Shown in pieces: positions 8,647 to 16,687 of a stretch of 64,000 bases of DNA (position 1 is its first letter; every line of letters begins with the position of its first letter). The stretch is from the NCBI RefSeq assembly GCF_900169175.1, contig NZ_FXZM01000012.1, forward strand, positions 62,001 to 126,000, written 5' to 3'. Position numbers and translations under genes: made by a program. The notes beneath the pieces were generated by a model. It saw nothing but the letters and a program-made list of their open reading frames with translations. It did not search any database and was not told the origin of the DNA. Source of the DNA: Brevibacterium jeotgali. Its GTDB lineage: Bacteria; Actinomycetota; Actinomycetes; Actinomycetales; Brevibacteriaceae.

Positions 8647-11271
8647 TCAGCCCTCCATGCCGACAGCCTGGGCGCGCAGTGCGCGGAGTGTCGTGTCGAG
8701 GTTCTCCCGCATCAGTCGGAGGAGTCCCTTGGGCGCCTTCGGATGTGACTCGATCCACGCCTCGGTCGCCTTCGCCGTGCGCTCCGACGCGGGTGGGAAG
8801 AGGCTGAGGGTGAGTGTCTGGGCGATCTCCAGCGTTCGCGACTCCCACCAGCCCGTGACGCGGTCGAAGTACTCCCGACTGAAATCTGTGAGGGGAGCAT
8901 CCGCAGGGACGAGCGTCCCGTCGACGTGCTCGAGCCCGCGGGCGTACCCCTGTGCGATCGCACCGATCATCGCGTTCGGCAGGGAGCGGTCGTCCACCAG
9001 GCCGAGGAATGCCTGCGTCTTGGCCGACGACGACGGCCGGGAGGCCTTCGCGGTGGCCGCAGCGCGCTGCCCTGCGGCGGTGTCGTCGGTGCGGAGGTGC
9101 TGGGTGATGCGGGCATCGGTCCAGCGTCCGCCGGCGGCCAGCGCGGTGACGATCGTCCATTCGAGGTCGGTGTCGACGACGAGCCCCGGTACGGTCTCAT
9201 CACCGGTCAGCACGGATTCGAGCGCATCCATGTGCGCTTCCGTGGACGCCTGGCGGCAGAACGCCTGGAAGAGCTGCAGCTGCTGGTCCGACCCGGCAGG
9301 GATCCCGTCGGCGCCGCCGGTGAGTGCCCACAGGCGGTCGGCCATCCGCACCCGCAGGTCGCGCCTGCGCGGATGCGGAACGTAGGCGTCCAGAGCGGTT
9401 GCGAGCTGGCGCAGCTGGACGAGCAGCCCGGAGGAATGCGTGATCGCGGGCAGATGCCGATGGAGCAGTTCGACGTAGTGGGCGGCGGGCAGTTCGCCGT
9501 CGCGCACCGAATCCCAGATCGAGGAGAGGACGATCAGCTGCGTCAGCGAGTCGTCGAATCCGTTCAGATGCTTCGATGCCAGAGCCAGGGAACCCTCGTC
9601 CAACCGGACCTTCGCATAGGTGAGGTCTCCGTCGTTGGCGACGACGACCTCGGCGGCGGATGCGCGCTCCGGAAGGGGAACGTCGACGGAGTCTCCGTCC
9701 AGGTCCGTGTCGACGTTGGCGAGGCGGACGAAGCGGCCGTCGTCGCCCAGGCGGTAGAAGCCGACCCCGACGCGGTGGGGGCGCAGGCTGGGAACCGGCT
9801 GGCCCGGGATGATGTGGGGCTCCTGGGTGAGGGAGAGGGCGGTGAGCGCGCCGTGGTCATCCCTGGAAGGGAGGGCGCGGATCACGTTCACGCCGGACTC
9901 CTCGAGCCACAGCCGCGACCACGCGCGGAGGTCGCGGCCGGACACCTCCTCGAGCGGGCGGAGCAGATCGTCGAGCACGGAGTTCGACCAGGCGTGCTCC
10001 GAGAAGTACTTCTGCACGCCGGCGAAGAACGCCTCGCGGCCCACGTAGGCCACGAGCGCTCCCAGCACTGCGGCGCCCTTCGCGTACGTGATGCCGTCGA
10101 AGTTGACCTCGACGTCCTCGAGGTCGGCGATCTCCGCGACGATCGGATGCGTCGACGGCAGCTGATCCTGACGGTACGCCCACGACTTCTCCAGAGTCGC
10201 GAACGTGGTCCAGGCGTCGGTGAACTCCGTCGCCTCGGCGGCGGCGAGCGTCGACATGTACTCTGCGAACGATTCGTTGAGCCACAGGTCGTTCCACCAC
10301 CGCATCGTCACGAGGTTGCCGAACCACATGTGGGCGAGCTCATGGAGGATGGTGACCGCCCGGCGCTCGACCATCGCACGGGTGGGACGCGACCGGAAGA
10401 CGTAGTTCTCCAGGAAGGTGACGGCGCCCGCGTTCTCCATGGCGCCTGCGTTGAACTCCGGGACGAACAGCTGGTCGTACTTCTCGAACGGGTAGGGGAC
10501 GCCGAACAGGCGCTCGAAGAACGCGAAGCCCGCGCGAGTCAGAGCGAAGAGGTCGTCCGCGTCGAGATGGTCGGCCAGGGAGGCCCGGCAGAAGACCCCC
10601 AGCGGGACCTCGGCACCGTCCGCCCTCGTCAGTGATGAGTGCATGGACGAGTACGGTCCCGCGATGATCGCGGTGATGTAGCTGGAGATCCGCGGTGTCG
10701 GCGCGAACTGCCACACGGACAGGCCGGCGCTGTCGATTCCCAGCGCCACGGCCGTCTGCTGAGCCTCATCGGGCTGCGGGGTGGGTGAGTTGCTGACGAC
10801 GGTCCAGTGCGAGGGCGCCAGCACGGTGAACGTGAAGGAGGCCTTGAGGTCCGGCTGCTCGAACACCGCGAAGACGCGGCGCGCGTCCGGCACCTCGAAC
10901 TGTGTGTAGAGATAGGTCTCATCGTCGACCGGGTCGACGAAGCGGTGCATCCCCTCGCCCGTGTTCATGTAGGAGAAGCGCCCGTCGACGGTGAGGACGT
11001 TCTTCTCCGCCAGATGGGGGAGGACGATGCGGCCGTCCTCGACGAAGCGCTCCGGCTCGAGCTCCTCGCCGTTGAGGACCAGCCGGTCGACTCTCTCGCA
11101 GATCGCGTCGATGAACGTGCCGGCCCCGCTCGTCGACGAGAAGGAGACCGTCGTGACCGAGCGGAAGGAGCCGCCTTTGCCGTCGAGCACGAGGGTGACG
11201 TCGTATGAGTGCACACTCAGGGCCCCCGCGCGGTCCTGCGCCTCTGCGCGGGTGAGATTGTGCTGCGGCAT
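8647..11271 (-). CDS. pepN: aminopeptidase N (M1 metallopeptidase)
   Basis: 874 residues, the usual length for actinobacterial PepN. The exopeptidase motif GAMEN and the zinc site HELAHMWFGN...NESFAEY are intact. The C-terminal half is the helical ERAP1-like domain. It removes N-terminal amino acids from peptides in the cytoplasm, downstream of proteases such as Clp. The ATG has a GGAGGA site five bases upstream. The gene is divergent from the DsbA-like gene at 11413, with about 140 bases between them. Confidence 0.95.
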   Translation of the reverse strand: MPQHNLTRAEAQDRAGALSVHSYDVTLVLDGKGGSFRSVTTVSFSSTSGAGTFIDAICERVDRLVLNGEELEPERFVEDGRIVLPHLAEKNVLTVDGRFSYMNTGEGMHRFVDPVDDETYLYTQFEVPDARRVFAVFEQPDLKASFTFTVLAPSHWTVVSNSPTPQPDEAQQTAVALGIDSAGLSVWQFAPTPRISSYITAIIAGPYSSMHSSLTRADGAEVPLGVFCRASLADHLDADDLFALTRAGFAFFERLFGVPYPFEKYDQLFVPEFNAGAMENAGAVTFLENYVFRSRPTRAMVERRAVTILHELAHMWFGNLVTMRWWNDLWLNESFAEYMSTLAAAEATEFTDAWTTFATLEKSWAYRQDQLPSTHPIVAEIADLEDVEVNFDGITYAKGAAVLGALVAYVGREAFFAGVQKYFSEHAWSNSVLDDLLRPLEEVSGRDLRAWSRLWLEESGVNVIRALPSRDDHGALTALSLTQEPHIIPGQPVPSLRPHRVGVGFYRLGDDGRFVRLANVDTDLDGDSVDVPLPERASAAEVVVANDGDLTYAKVRLDEGSLALASKHLNGFDDSLTQLIVLSSIWDSVRDGELPAAHYVELLHRHLPAITHSSGLLVQLRQLATALDAYVPHPRRRDLRVRMADRLWALTGGADGIPAGSDQQLQLFQAFCRQASTEAHMDALESVLTGDETVPGLVVDTDLEWTIVTALAAGGRWTDARITQHLRTDDTAAGQRAAATAKASRPSSSAKTQAFLGLVDDRSLPNAMIGAIAQGYARGLEHVDGTLVPADAPLTDFSREYFDRVTGWWESRTLEIAQTLTLSLFPPASERTAKATEAWIESHPKAPKGLLRLMRENLDTTLRALRAQAVGMEG

Positions 11272-11412
11272 ACGGTCCTCCGGTGGGGATCTGCGTCAGT
11301 GTCGTTGCTGTCCTCATTCTGACATGCGGGACGCCGGGCGACCGGAACAGGCGTGCGACAGACGGCGTAGGCTGGTGCCGCATATGCCCGTTCGATCCCT
11401 TGGGAGGGGACT

Positions 11413-12018
11413 TTGGCTGCTTCGACTCTGGATTTCTGGTTCGACCCGATCTGCCCCTGGGCGTGGATGACGTCTCGCTGGGCGCTCGAGGTGGAGAAGG
11501 TGCGAGACGTGGAGGTCGTCTTCCACCAGATGAGCCTCTCCGTCCTCAATGAGGGCCGTGAACTGCCCGAGGACTACAGGCAGTCGATGGACAAGGCGAT
11601 CGAGCCCGCCCGCGTCGTCACTGCCGCCCGCGTCGAGCACGGCGAAGGCGTCGTCCGTGACCTCTACACGGCGATCGGCACGCGGATCCACCCCGGTGAG
11701 GAGAAGGACTGGATGAAGGCGTGCGCCGAGGCGCTCGCGGAGGTCGGTCTGCCGTCCTCGCTCCTGGAGGCCGCGGAATCGGACGCGTACGACGATCAGC
11801 TGCGTGCCTCGCACCAGGAAGGCATCTCCAAGGTGGGGGAGGACGTCGGCACACCCGTCGTCGCAGTCGGCGACGTCGCCTTCTTCGGCCCTGTCGTCTC
11901 GCCTGCGCCGAAGGGCGAGGACGCTGGACGCCTCTTCGACGGAGTGTTCGCCGCTGCGAGCATCCCCGGCTTCTACGAGCTCAAGCGCACCCGGACCACC
12001 GGTCCGATCTTCGACTGA
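11413..12018 (+). CDS. DsbA-family protein of the Rv2466c (mycothiol-dependent) type
   Basis: 201 residues, starting with TTG behind a GGGAGGGGA site. The thioredoxin-like DsbA fold is recognised from FWFDPICPWAWMTSRW near residue 7, GVVRDLYTAIG, SDAYDDQLR, GEDVGTPVV and the C-terminal FYELKRTRT. In M. tuberculosis Rv2466c the active site is CPWC; here the second cysteine is alanine (CPWA), leaving a single cysteine. That suggests a one-cysteine mechanism via a mixed disulfide with mycothiol. The neighbours pepN and rpiB match the mycobacterial order. Confidence 0.85.
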   Translation: MAASTLDFWFDPICPWAWMTSRWALEVEKVRDVEVVFHQMSLSVLNEGRELPEDYRQSMDKAIEPARVVTAARVEHGEGVVRDLYTAIGTRIHPGEEKDWMKACAEALAEVGLPSSLLEAAESDAYDDQLRASHQEGISKVGEDVGTPVVAVGDVAFFGPVVSPAPKGEDAGRLFDGVFAAASIPGFYELKRTRTTGPIFD

Positions 12019-12112
12019 TCGGCGCGTTCGGCACGCACTCACAGCGGACAGAACTCACAGCGGACCGACGCGTCCGCTGCCCACACCTTCGCCTCAGACT
12101 GAAAGGCTCACC

Positions 12113-12571
12113 ATGCAGATCCACCTGGGCACCGACCACGCAGGCTTCGAGTTCAAGGAGACGCTGAAGGCGCACCTCACCGATTCCGGGCATGAGGTCA
12201 TCGACCACGGCGCACTCGAGTACGACGCACTGGACGACTACCCGTCGTTCTGCATCGCCGCCGCCGAGGCCGTGGTCGCCGCCCGTGCGGAGGGCACCGA
12301 CGCGCTGGGCGTCGTCATCGGCGGGTCCGGGAACGGTGAGCAGATGGCTGCGAACAAGGTCGCGGGCGCCCGCTGCGCGCTCGCCTGGAACACGGAGATC
12401 GCGAAGCTCGCGCGTGAGCACAACGATGCGTGGCTCGTGTCCGTCGGGGCGCGCCAGCATGAGGAGGCCGACTCGATCGCGATCGTGGACGCGTTCATCG
12501 CGACCCCGTACAGCGACGACGCGCGTCACAATCGTCGGATCGGACAGATCGCGCAGTACGAGTCGCGCTGA
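12113..12571 (+). CDS. rpiB: ribose-5-phosphate isomerase B
   Basis: 152 residues, typical of RpiB/LacAB. It interconverts ribose-5-phosphate and ribulose-5-phosphate. Asp8-His9 in GTDHAGFE and the loop GGSGNGEQ are present. The residue after GNG is Glu76, as in the mycobacterial enzyme that uses Glu as the catalytic base in place of the Cys of enteric RpiB. GAAAGG precedes the ATG. It lies 94 bases after the DsbA-like gene, probably on the same transcript. Confidence 0.93.
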   Translation: MQIHLGTDHAGFEFKETLKAHLTDSGHEVIDHGALEYDALDDYPSFCIAAAEAVVAARAEGTDALGVVIGGSGNGEQMAANKVAGARCALAWNTEIAKLAREHNDAWLVSVGARQHEEADSIAIVDAFIATPYSDDARHNRRIGQIAQYESR

Positions 12572-12657
12572 GTGCGTGACTGATCGCTTCGAGCGGGCCG
12601 CGGCTCGCGAGCCCCGGTCCCGTGCGGTCGAAGGCGGCCGCTCGAGCGGCGCTCAGT

Positions 12658-12682
12658 CGTGAGGCCTGCGACCGGCCTCACG
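12658..12682. terminator. hairpin overlapping the ogt stop codon
   Basis: A 9-bp perfect stem (12658-12666 with 12674-12682) and 7-base loop sit between convergent rpiB and ogt. The right arm includes the last bases of ogt. It can serve both directions. Confidence 0.55.
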
Positions 12683-13223
12683 TGTGAGAAGAGCCGTCCT
12701 TCTCCCGCTCCAGCAGGCTGCGCTTGATCGTGAGGCCGTAGCGGAATCCTCCGAGCGAACCGTCTGTGCGCACGACGCGGTGGCACGGCACGAAGAGCGC
12801 GGCGGCGTTCAGTGCGCATGCTCCGGCCGCAGCGCGCACGGCAGCCGGCCGTCCTGCGGCGTTCGCGTACTCGGTGTACGTGACGGGAGCCCCGGCGGGA
12901 ACCTCGCGGAGGACCTCCCACGCATGCGTGCGGAACTCGCCTGACCGCTGGACGACCGGCACTCGGGCGGGCGCCGTGAGGTCGCCTGCGTAGTAGGCGC
13001 GGACGGCCTCGGCGGCGGTGGTGGCGGAATCGCGGACGGAGGCACTGGTCGCTGCGGGATCGGTCGTGACGGAGTCGGGGCGCAGCGTGGTGTGGATGAG
13101 AGCGACGAGTGCGTCCGGATCCGCCGTCCAGCCTGACGCGAGGACGGCGTGTGCATCCACGATGGCGGTGAAGGGCCCGTCGGGAGTCTCGAGCGTCGTG
13201 GCGAGAGCGGGGAGCTGAGTCAT
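12678..13223 (-). CDS. ogt: methylated-DNA--protein-cysteine methyltransferase
   Basis: 181 residues. The acceptor motif PCHRVV with the reactive cysteine is present, preceded by the helix-turn-helix region (VTYTEYANAAGRPAAVRA) used for DNA binding. The protein removes O6-alkyl groups from guanine by suicide transfer. The start overlaps the alkA stop by four bases (ATGA), so expression is coupled to the Ada/AlkA fusion upstream. The same pair (alkA Rv1317c, ogt Rv1316c) forms the mycobacterial adaptive-response operon. Confidence 0.93.
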   Translation of the reverse strand: MTQLPALATTLETPDGPFTAIVDAHAVLASGWTADPDALVALIHTTLRPDSVTTDPAATSASVRDSATTAAEAVRAYYAGDLTAPARVPVVQRSGEFRTHAWEVLREVPAGAPVTYTEYANAAGRPAAVRAAAGACALNAAALFVPCHRVVRTDGSLGGFRYGLTIKRSLLEREKDGSSHT

Positions 13224-14950
13224 GGAACGTCCTTGCGGGTCTGGAGCTGAGGGGACTGGGGGCGAATCTTCGTCTGAGGCAGAGTCGGCGGCCTATCTGC
13301 GTTCGCCCGCCAGAGCCGGATCACGGCGTAGGAGCGCCACGGCGCCCACTGCGCTGAGCGCGCCTCGAGGTCGTCCTTGCAGCCCAGCGCGCGGGCGGCC
13401 GTGAGCAGAGCGGCGTCCCCCGGCAGCCAGACGTCCGGATCGCCCAGCACGCGCATGGTGATGTAGGCGGCCGTCCACGGGCCGAGCCCCCGTCTGCTGA
13501 CGAGTGCCGCCCGCATGTCCGAGGGGTCCATGCCGAGGTGGAGATCGAGGCTCCCCTCGGCGAGGTCCGTGGCGAGATCATGGATCGCGGTGAGCGAGCG
13601 ACGGGGGAGACGCAGCGGTCTGCCCGGGTCCAGACGCGTCCCCGCGGGGACGGGCACCACTGCTTCTGCGATGCGCTCAGGAGTGGGGAAGAGGGCGGTG
13701 AGGCCGGGGAGGCTGGTCTGCACGGGCGTGCCGGCATGAGCGACGAGCCGTCCCAGGTGGGTGCCGGCGGCGGCAACGGAGATCTGCTGGCCGATGACCG
13801 CTCGCACAGCGAGTTCATGGGCATCGACTGCGCCCGGGAGTCGCGCGCCGGGCGCGGCGGCGATGAGCGGCTCGAGGAGCGGGTCGGCGGACAGCACGGC
13901 GTCCGCTGCGTGGGGGTCCGCATCCAGATCGAGCATGCGTCGCAGCCGCGCTATGGCGGTGGGCGCGTCCGCGAGCGAGGTGAGAGTGAGATGCGCGCGG
14001 ATCGACCAGTCGACGCACGGGTGGCGTGCGGTTCCGGACCCGTTCCCAGGTCGGGGTCCGGGTGCCGGGGGCTGGGCGGTGGCGACGACCTCGGCGACGG
14101 CGGAACCGTGGGGAAGAGCCAGGGTGCGGGCGTAGCGCAGGCGACCTGGATCGGTGAGGTCAGCCGTCTCGACGCCGCTGATCGCGCGGGCGGAGAGGAA
14201 AGCGAACATCCCGGTCGCGTCGAACGGGGGGCGGACGGGAAGGTCGACAGCGAGACGGATGTCTGCGGATGCAGTGGTTGTGGTGCCGGCCCCGGGCCCA
14301 TTCGCAGGGCCCGTCCCAGCTGCCGTGCCGGTCGTGGGCGGTGCTCGGTGCCGACGGCGGGCTCGCAGCTCACTCGGGGTGGCGGCGAAGACATCGCGGA
14401 CGGTCTCGTTGAACTGGCGGACGGAGCTGAAGCCGGCGGCGAAGGCGACGTCGGCGAAGGAGAGATCCGTCTCCGTCGCCAGCGTGCGGGCGGTCTGGGC
14501 GCGGTGGGCGCGGGCGAGTGACAGGGGACCGGCACCAAGCTCCGCGGTGACCAGACGAGTGAGGTGTCGCGGTGTGAAGCCCAGGGTTCGCGCAAGTTCC
14601 GGGACACCGGCGCGATCGACGGCTCCATCCTCGATGAGTCGCATGGCACGCGCTGCGACGTCTTGTCGGAGATTCCAGGCAGGGGTGCCGGGGACCGCAT
14701 CGGGCAGGCAACGGCGACACGCGCGGAACCCCTCTTCGTGCGCGGCCGCAGCGGTGAGGAGGAAGACGACGTTCTGCGGCTTGGGGGTGAGCGCGGGGCA
14801 GGAGGGGCGGCAGTAGATGCCCGTCGTCTTCACTCCGGTCAGGAACTGGCCGTCGAAGCGGGCATCGCGCGCACTGATCGCGCGGTAGCGCTCCGGGAAG
14901 CCCGGGTCCCCTTCGGCACACACTGCGGTGTGTGTTCTCGGCGTCTGCAT
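13220..14950 (-). CDS. alkA: Ada-type regulator fused to DNA-3-methyladenine glycosylase II (AdaA-AlkA)
   Basis: 576 residues in three parts. Residues 1-85 are the Ada metal-binding domain with Cys47, Cys51, Cys78 and Cys81; the first would accept methyl groups from phosphotriesters. Residues 95-200 are an AraC-type DNA-binding domain (LARTLGFTPRHLTRL, DVAFAAGFSSVRQFNE). After a linker, residues ~245-560 are the AlkA glycosylase with a helix-hairpin-helix region (RRGLGPWTA) and catalytic Asp in LPGDAALL. The protein can therefore sense alkylation, activate transcription and excise alkylated bases. The frame runs open far upstream; the start at 14950 is set by the Ada domain. Confidence 0.92.
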   Translation of the reverse strand: MQTPRTHTAVCAEGDPGFPERYRAISARDARFDGQFLTGVKTTGIYCRPSCPALTPKPQNVVFLLTAAAAHEEGFRACRRCLPDAVPGTPAWNLRQDVAARAMRLIEDGAVDRAGVPELARTLGFTPRHLTRLVTAELGAGPLSLARAHRAQTARTLATETDLSFADVAFAAGFSSVRQFNETVRDVFAATPSELRARRRHRAPPTTGTAAGTGPANGPGAGTTTTASADIRLAVDLPVRPPFDATGMFAFLSARAISGVETADLTDPGRLRYARTLALPHGSAVAEVVATAQPPAPGPRPGNGSGTARHPCVDWSIRAHLTLTSLADAPTAIARLRRMLDLDADPHAADAVLSADPLLEPLIAAAPGARLPGAVDAHELAVRAVIGQQISVAAAGTHLGRLVAHAGTPVQTSLPGLTALFPTPERIAEAVVPVPAGTRLDPGRPLRLPRRSLTAIHDLATDLAEGSLDLHLGMDPSDMRAALVSRRGLGPWTAAYITMRVLGDPDVWLPGDAALLTAARALGCKDDLEARSAQWAPWRSYAVIRLWRANADRPPTLPQTKIRPQSPQLQTRKDVP

Positions 14951-15072
14951 GCGCCCAGTCAAGCAGGTCCGGTGGAGCGGCGCTGGCGGTTTTCGGACAC
15001 GGGTGTCGGGTACGGGTGCGGAGTGGAAGTCGGATACGGGGTCGGAGTGGAAGTCGGAGCGCAGGTCGGGAC

Positions 15073-15948
15073 TCAGTACCAGAAGACGGGAAGCCACTCG
15101 GGATGATGCGCGTGGACGATCGAGCAGAAGACGATGAAGTCGAAGAGCAGGTGGACCGTGATCGTGTACGGCAGAGACCGCGACTTCGTGAAGATGACTG
15201 CCTGGACGAGGGCGAACGGGATCGTCAGCAGCGGTCCCCAGGAGCGGTAGCCCAGCTCCCACAGGAAGCTCACGAAGATGATCGAGGTCAGGACGTTCGC
15301 CGTCCAGAACGGGAAGTGTCGGGCCAGCAGCGTGAAGATCATGCAGATGAAGAAGAGCTCGTCCCAGATGCCGACTGCGTTGACGCCGACGAAGAGGCGG
15401 CCGACCTCGCTGGGGGAGTCGACCGCGGGCCAGTTCTGGTACGTGCCGGAATGGATGAAGTAGCGCGGCAGGATGAACCAGCCGGCGACCAGCACGAATG
15501 CGAGCCAGCCCCACTCGAGCTTCGACCACGGCTGGCCGCGGCGGCGCGGGTAGCGGATCGCGTCGTCTCGCAGCAGATCGCGGTGCACGACGTACGGGAC
15601 GACGACGGCGGCGGTGAGGACCGCGCCCATGAGGAAGAAGTTCGGCCACTCGATGTTCGCCTCGACGGAGATCGTGCTGACGATGCCGAGGCCCAGCGCG
15701 ATGAGTCCGAGGTCCCGGCCCAGGGGGCGGGACGCCGCGAAGCCCACTGCGACGCCTGCGACGAGCGGCAGGTAGCCCCACGGAGTGAGAACGCCGAAGA
15801 TCAGCACTGCCGCGATCGCGATGAGCGCTGCGCCGAGCCCTCCGAGGCTCAGTGTGGGGAGGGCAGTGGCGTGACCGAGGCGAGGGGCGGGCTGTGACGG
15901 CTCGGCGGCGGGTCTGGGCGTCTGCGTGAGGTCGCCGTCGTCGTGCAT
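15073..15948 (-). CDS. CPBP-like polytopic membrane protein
   Basis: 291 residues with about eight hydrophobic segments. The C-terminal half resembles the CPBP/Abi intramembrane protease fold: WDELFFICMIF in place of the first motif, then FVSFLWELGY and a histidine in TITVHLLFDF. The usual EExxxR of the first motif is not present (DE, no Arg), so protease activity is uncertain. A TAGACT -10 hexamer ends six bases before the ATG, so the message is probably leaderless. Confidence 0.7.
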   Translation of the reverse strand: MHDDGDLTQTPRPAAEPSQPAPRLGHATALPTLSLGGLGAALIAIAAVLIFGVLTPWGYLPLVAGVAVGFAASRPLGRDLGLIALGLGIVSTISVEANIEWPNFFLMGAVLTAAVVVPYVVHRDLLRDDAIRYPRRRGQPWSKLEWGWLAFVLVAGWFILPRYFIHSGTYQNWPAVDSPSEVGRLFVGVNAVGIWDELFFICMIFTLLARHFPFWTANVLTSIIFVSFLWELGYRSWGPLLTIPFALVQAVIFTKSRSLPYTITVHLLFDFIVFCSIVHAHHPEWLPVFWY

Positions 15949-15954
15949 GCTCCC

Positions 15955-15960
15955 AGTCTA
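15955..15960 (-). promoter_or_regulatory. -10 element for leaderless CPBP-like gene
   Basis: TAGACT on the minus strand is separated by six bases from the ATG at 15948, which would put the transcription start at the A of ATG. Confidence 0.5.
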
Positions 15961-16036
15961 CGAGCGTGCGGCTGAGCGGGGAGGGCGGACGGCCGTGAAT
16001 GACGAAAGCCGCTGTCACCAGCGGCCTTCGTGTCGG

Positions 16037-16107
16037 AGGGGATGACGAGAATCGAACTCGCACCATCAGTTTGGAAGACTGAGGCTCTACCATTGAGCTA
16101 CATCCCC
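16037..16107 (-). tRNA. tRNA-Gly (anticodon TCC)
   Basis: A 71-base cloverleaf. The acceptor stem GGGGATG pairs with CATCCCC, the D arm is TAGCTCAATGGTAGAG, the anticodon loop is CTTCCAA (TCC), and the T arm contains GTTCGATTC. CCA is not encoded. Confidence 0.95.
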
Positions 16108-16223
16108 GAACAACGTCTGACTCTAGAGCAATCGGGAGCGCTGTGCAAAATCGTGGCCCGATCGGCTGCCTGCATGGGCCGTTTAGCAGGAGGCTCCTCT
16201 GCTGGGCTACTATGACGAGGTCG

Positions 16224-16297
16224 CGGGATGTAGCGCAGCTTGGTAGCGCATCTGCTTTGGGAGCAGAGGGTCGCAGGTTCAAATCCTGTCATCCCGA
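16224..16297 (+). tRNA. tRNA-Pro (anticodon TGG)
   Basis: A 74-base cloverleaf. The acceptor stem CGGGATG pairs with CATCCCG, the D arm is TAGCGCAGCTTGGTAGCGCA, the anticodon stem TCTGC/GCAGA encloses TTTGGGA (TGG), and the T arm contains GGTTCAAATCC. It is divergent from tRNA-Gly, 116 bases away. Confidence 0.95.
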
Positions 16298-16383
16298 CGA
16301 GCAGGATGGTCGGGGCATCGCACAGGCGGTGCCCCTACTCTCGTCTGTCCGGAAGTGCGATGAGCCCGGAGGCGTCGCGCGCC

Positions 16384-16533
16384 TCACATCGCTTCCAGAT
16401 GCTCGAGGATGAGCGTGAGGCCGATCGGGTTCTCAGGGTGTTCCTCGGCGAGTGCCCGGGCCTCCCCCAGGTGCTGTGTGCGCTGCGTCGGCGTGCAGGC
16501 GAGGTAGGAGCTGAACGGGGTGGCGTCTGGCAT
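16384..16533 (-). CDS. small protein of 49 residues, unknown function
   Basis: ATG at 16533, TGA at 16384-16386. A GAAAGGGA ribosome site lies seven bases upstream. By my count 42 of 49 codons end in G or C, as expected for a real gene here. The sequence begins MPDATPFSSYL and ends LTLILEHLEAM, and is soluble and probably helical, with no signal peptide or membrane segment. It stands alone just downstream of tRNA-Pro on the opposite strand. I do not recognise the family. Confidence 0.6.
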   Translation of the reverse strand: MPDATPFSSYLACTPTQRTQHLGEARALAEEHPENPIGLTLILEHLEAM

Positions 16534-16674
16534 CGGGTCCCTTTCGGTCTGACATGTCCGCGTCCACGCTGACCTCGTCGGCGCAGAACGTTCTCAGGAC
16601 ATGGAAGCGCGAGACACAGCAGCAGATCAAATCACCGTCCCGACGACGGGACGGGCTGAGCGTTCAGCGGTTCG

Positions 16675-16680
16675 TAGAAT
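16675..16680 (+). promoter_or_regulatory. -10 element for leaderless membrane protein gene
   Basis: TAGAAT is followed after seven bases by the ATG at 16688. There is no ribosome site between them, so transcription would begin at or next to the start codon. No good -35 was found. Confidence 0.45.
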
Positions 16681-16687
16681 GCTGAGC

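Noticed and set aside
14951..16282. 444-codon upstream extension of the Ada/AlkA frame
   Set aside because: It crosses the CPBP-like gene and tRNA-Gly; the Ada domain start fixes the real ATG at 14950.
16037..16297. Integration site for a mobile element at the tRNA genes
   Set aside because: No integrase, no duplicated tRNA 3' end and no change in composition next to either tRNA.
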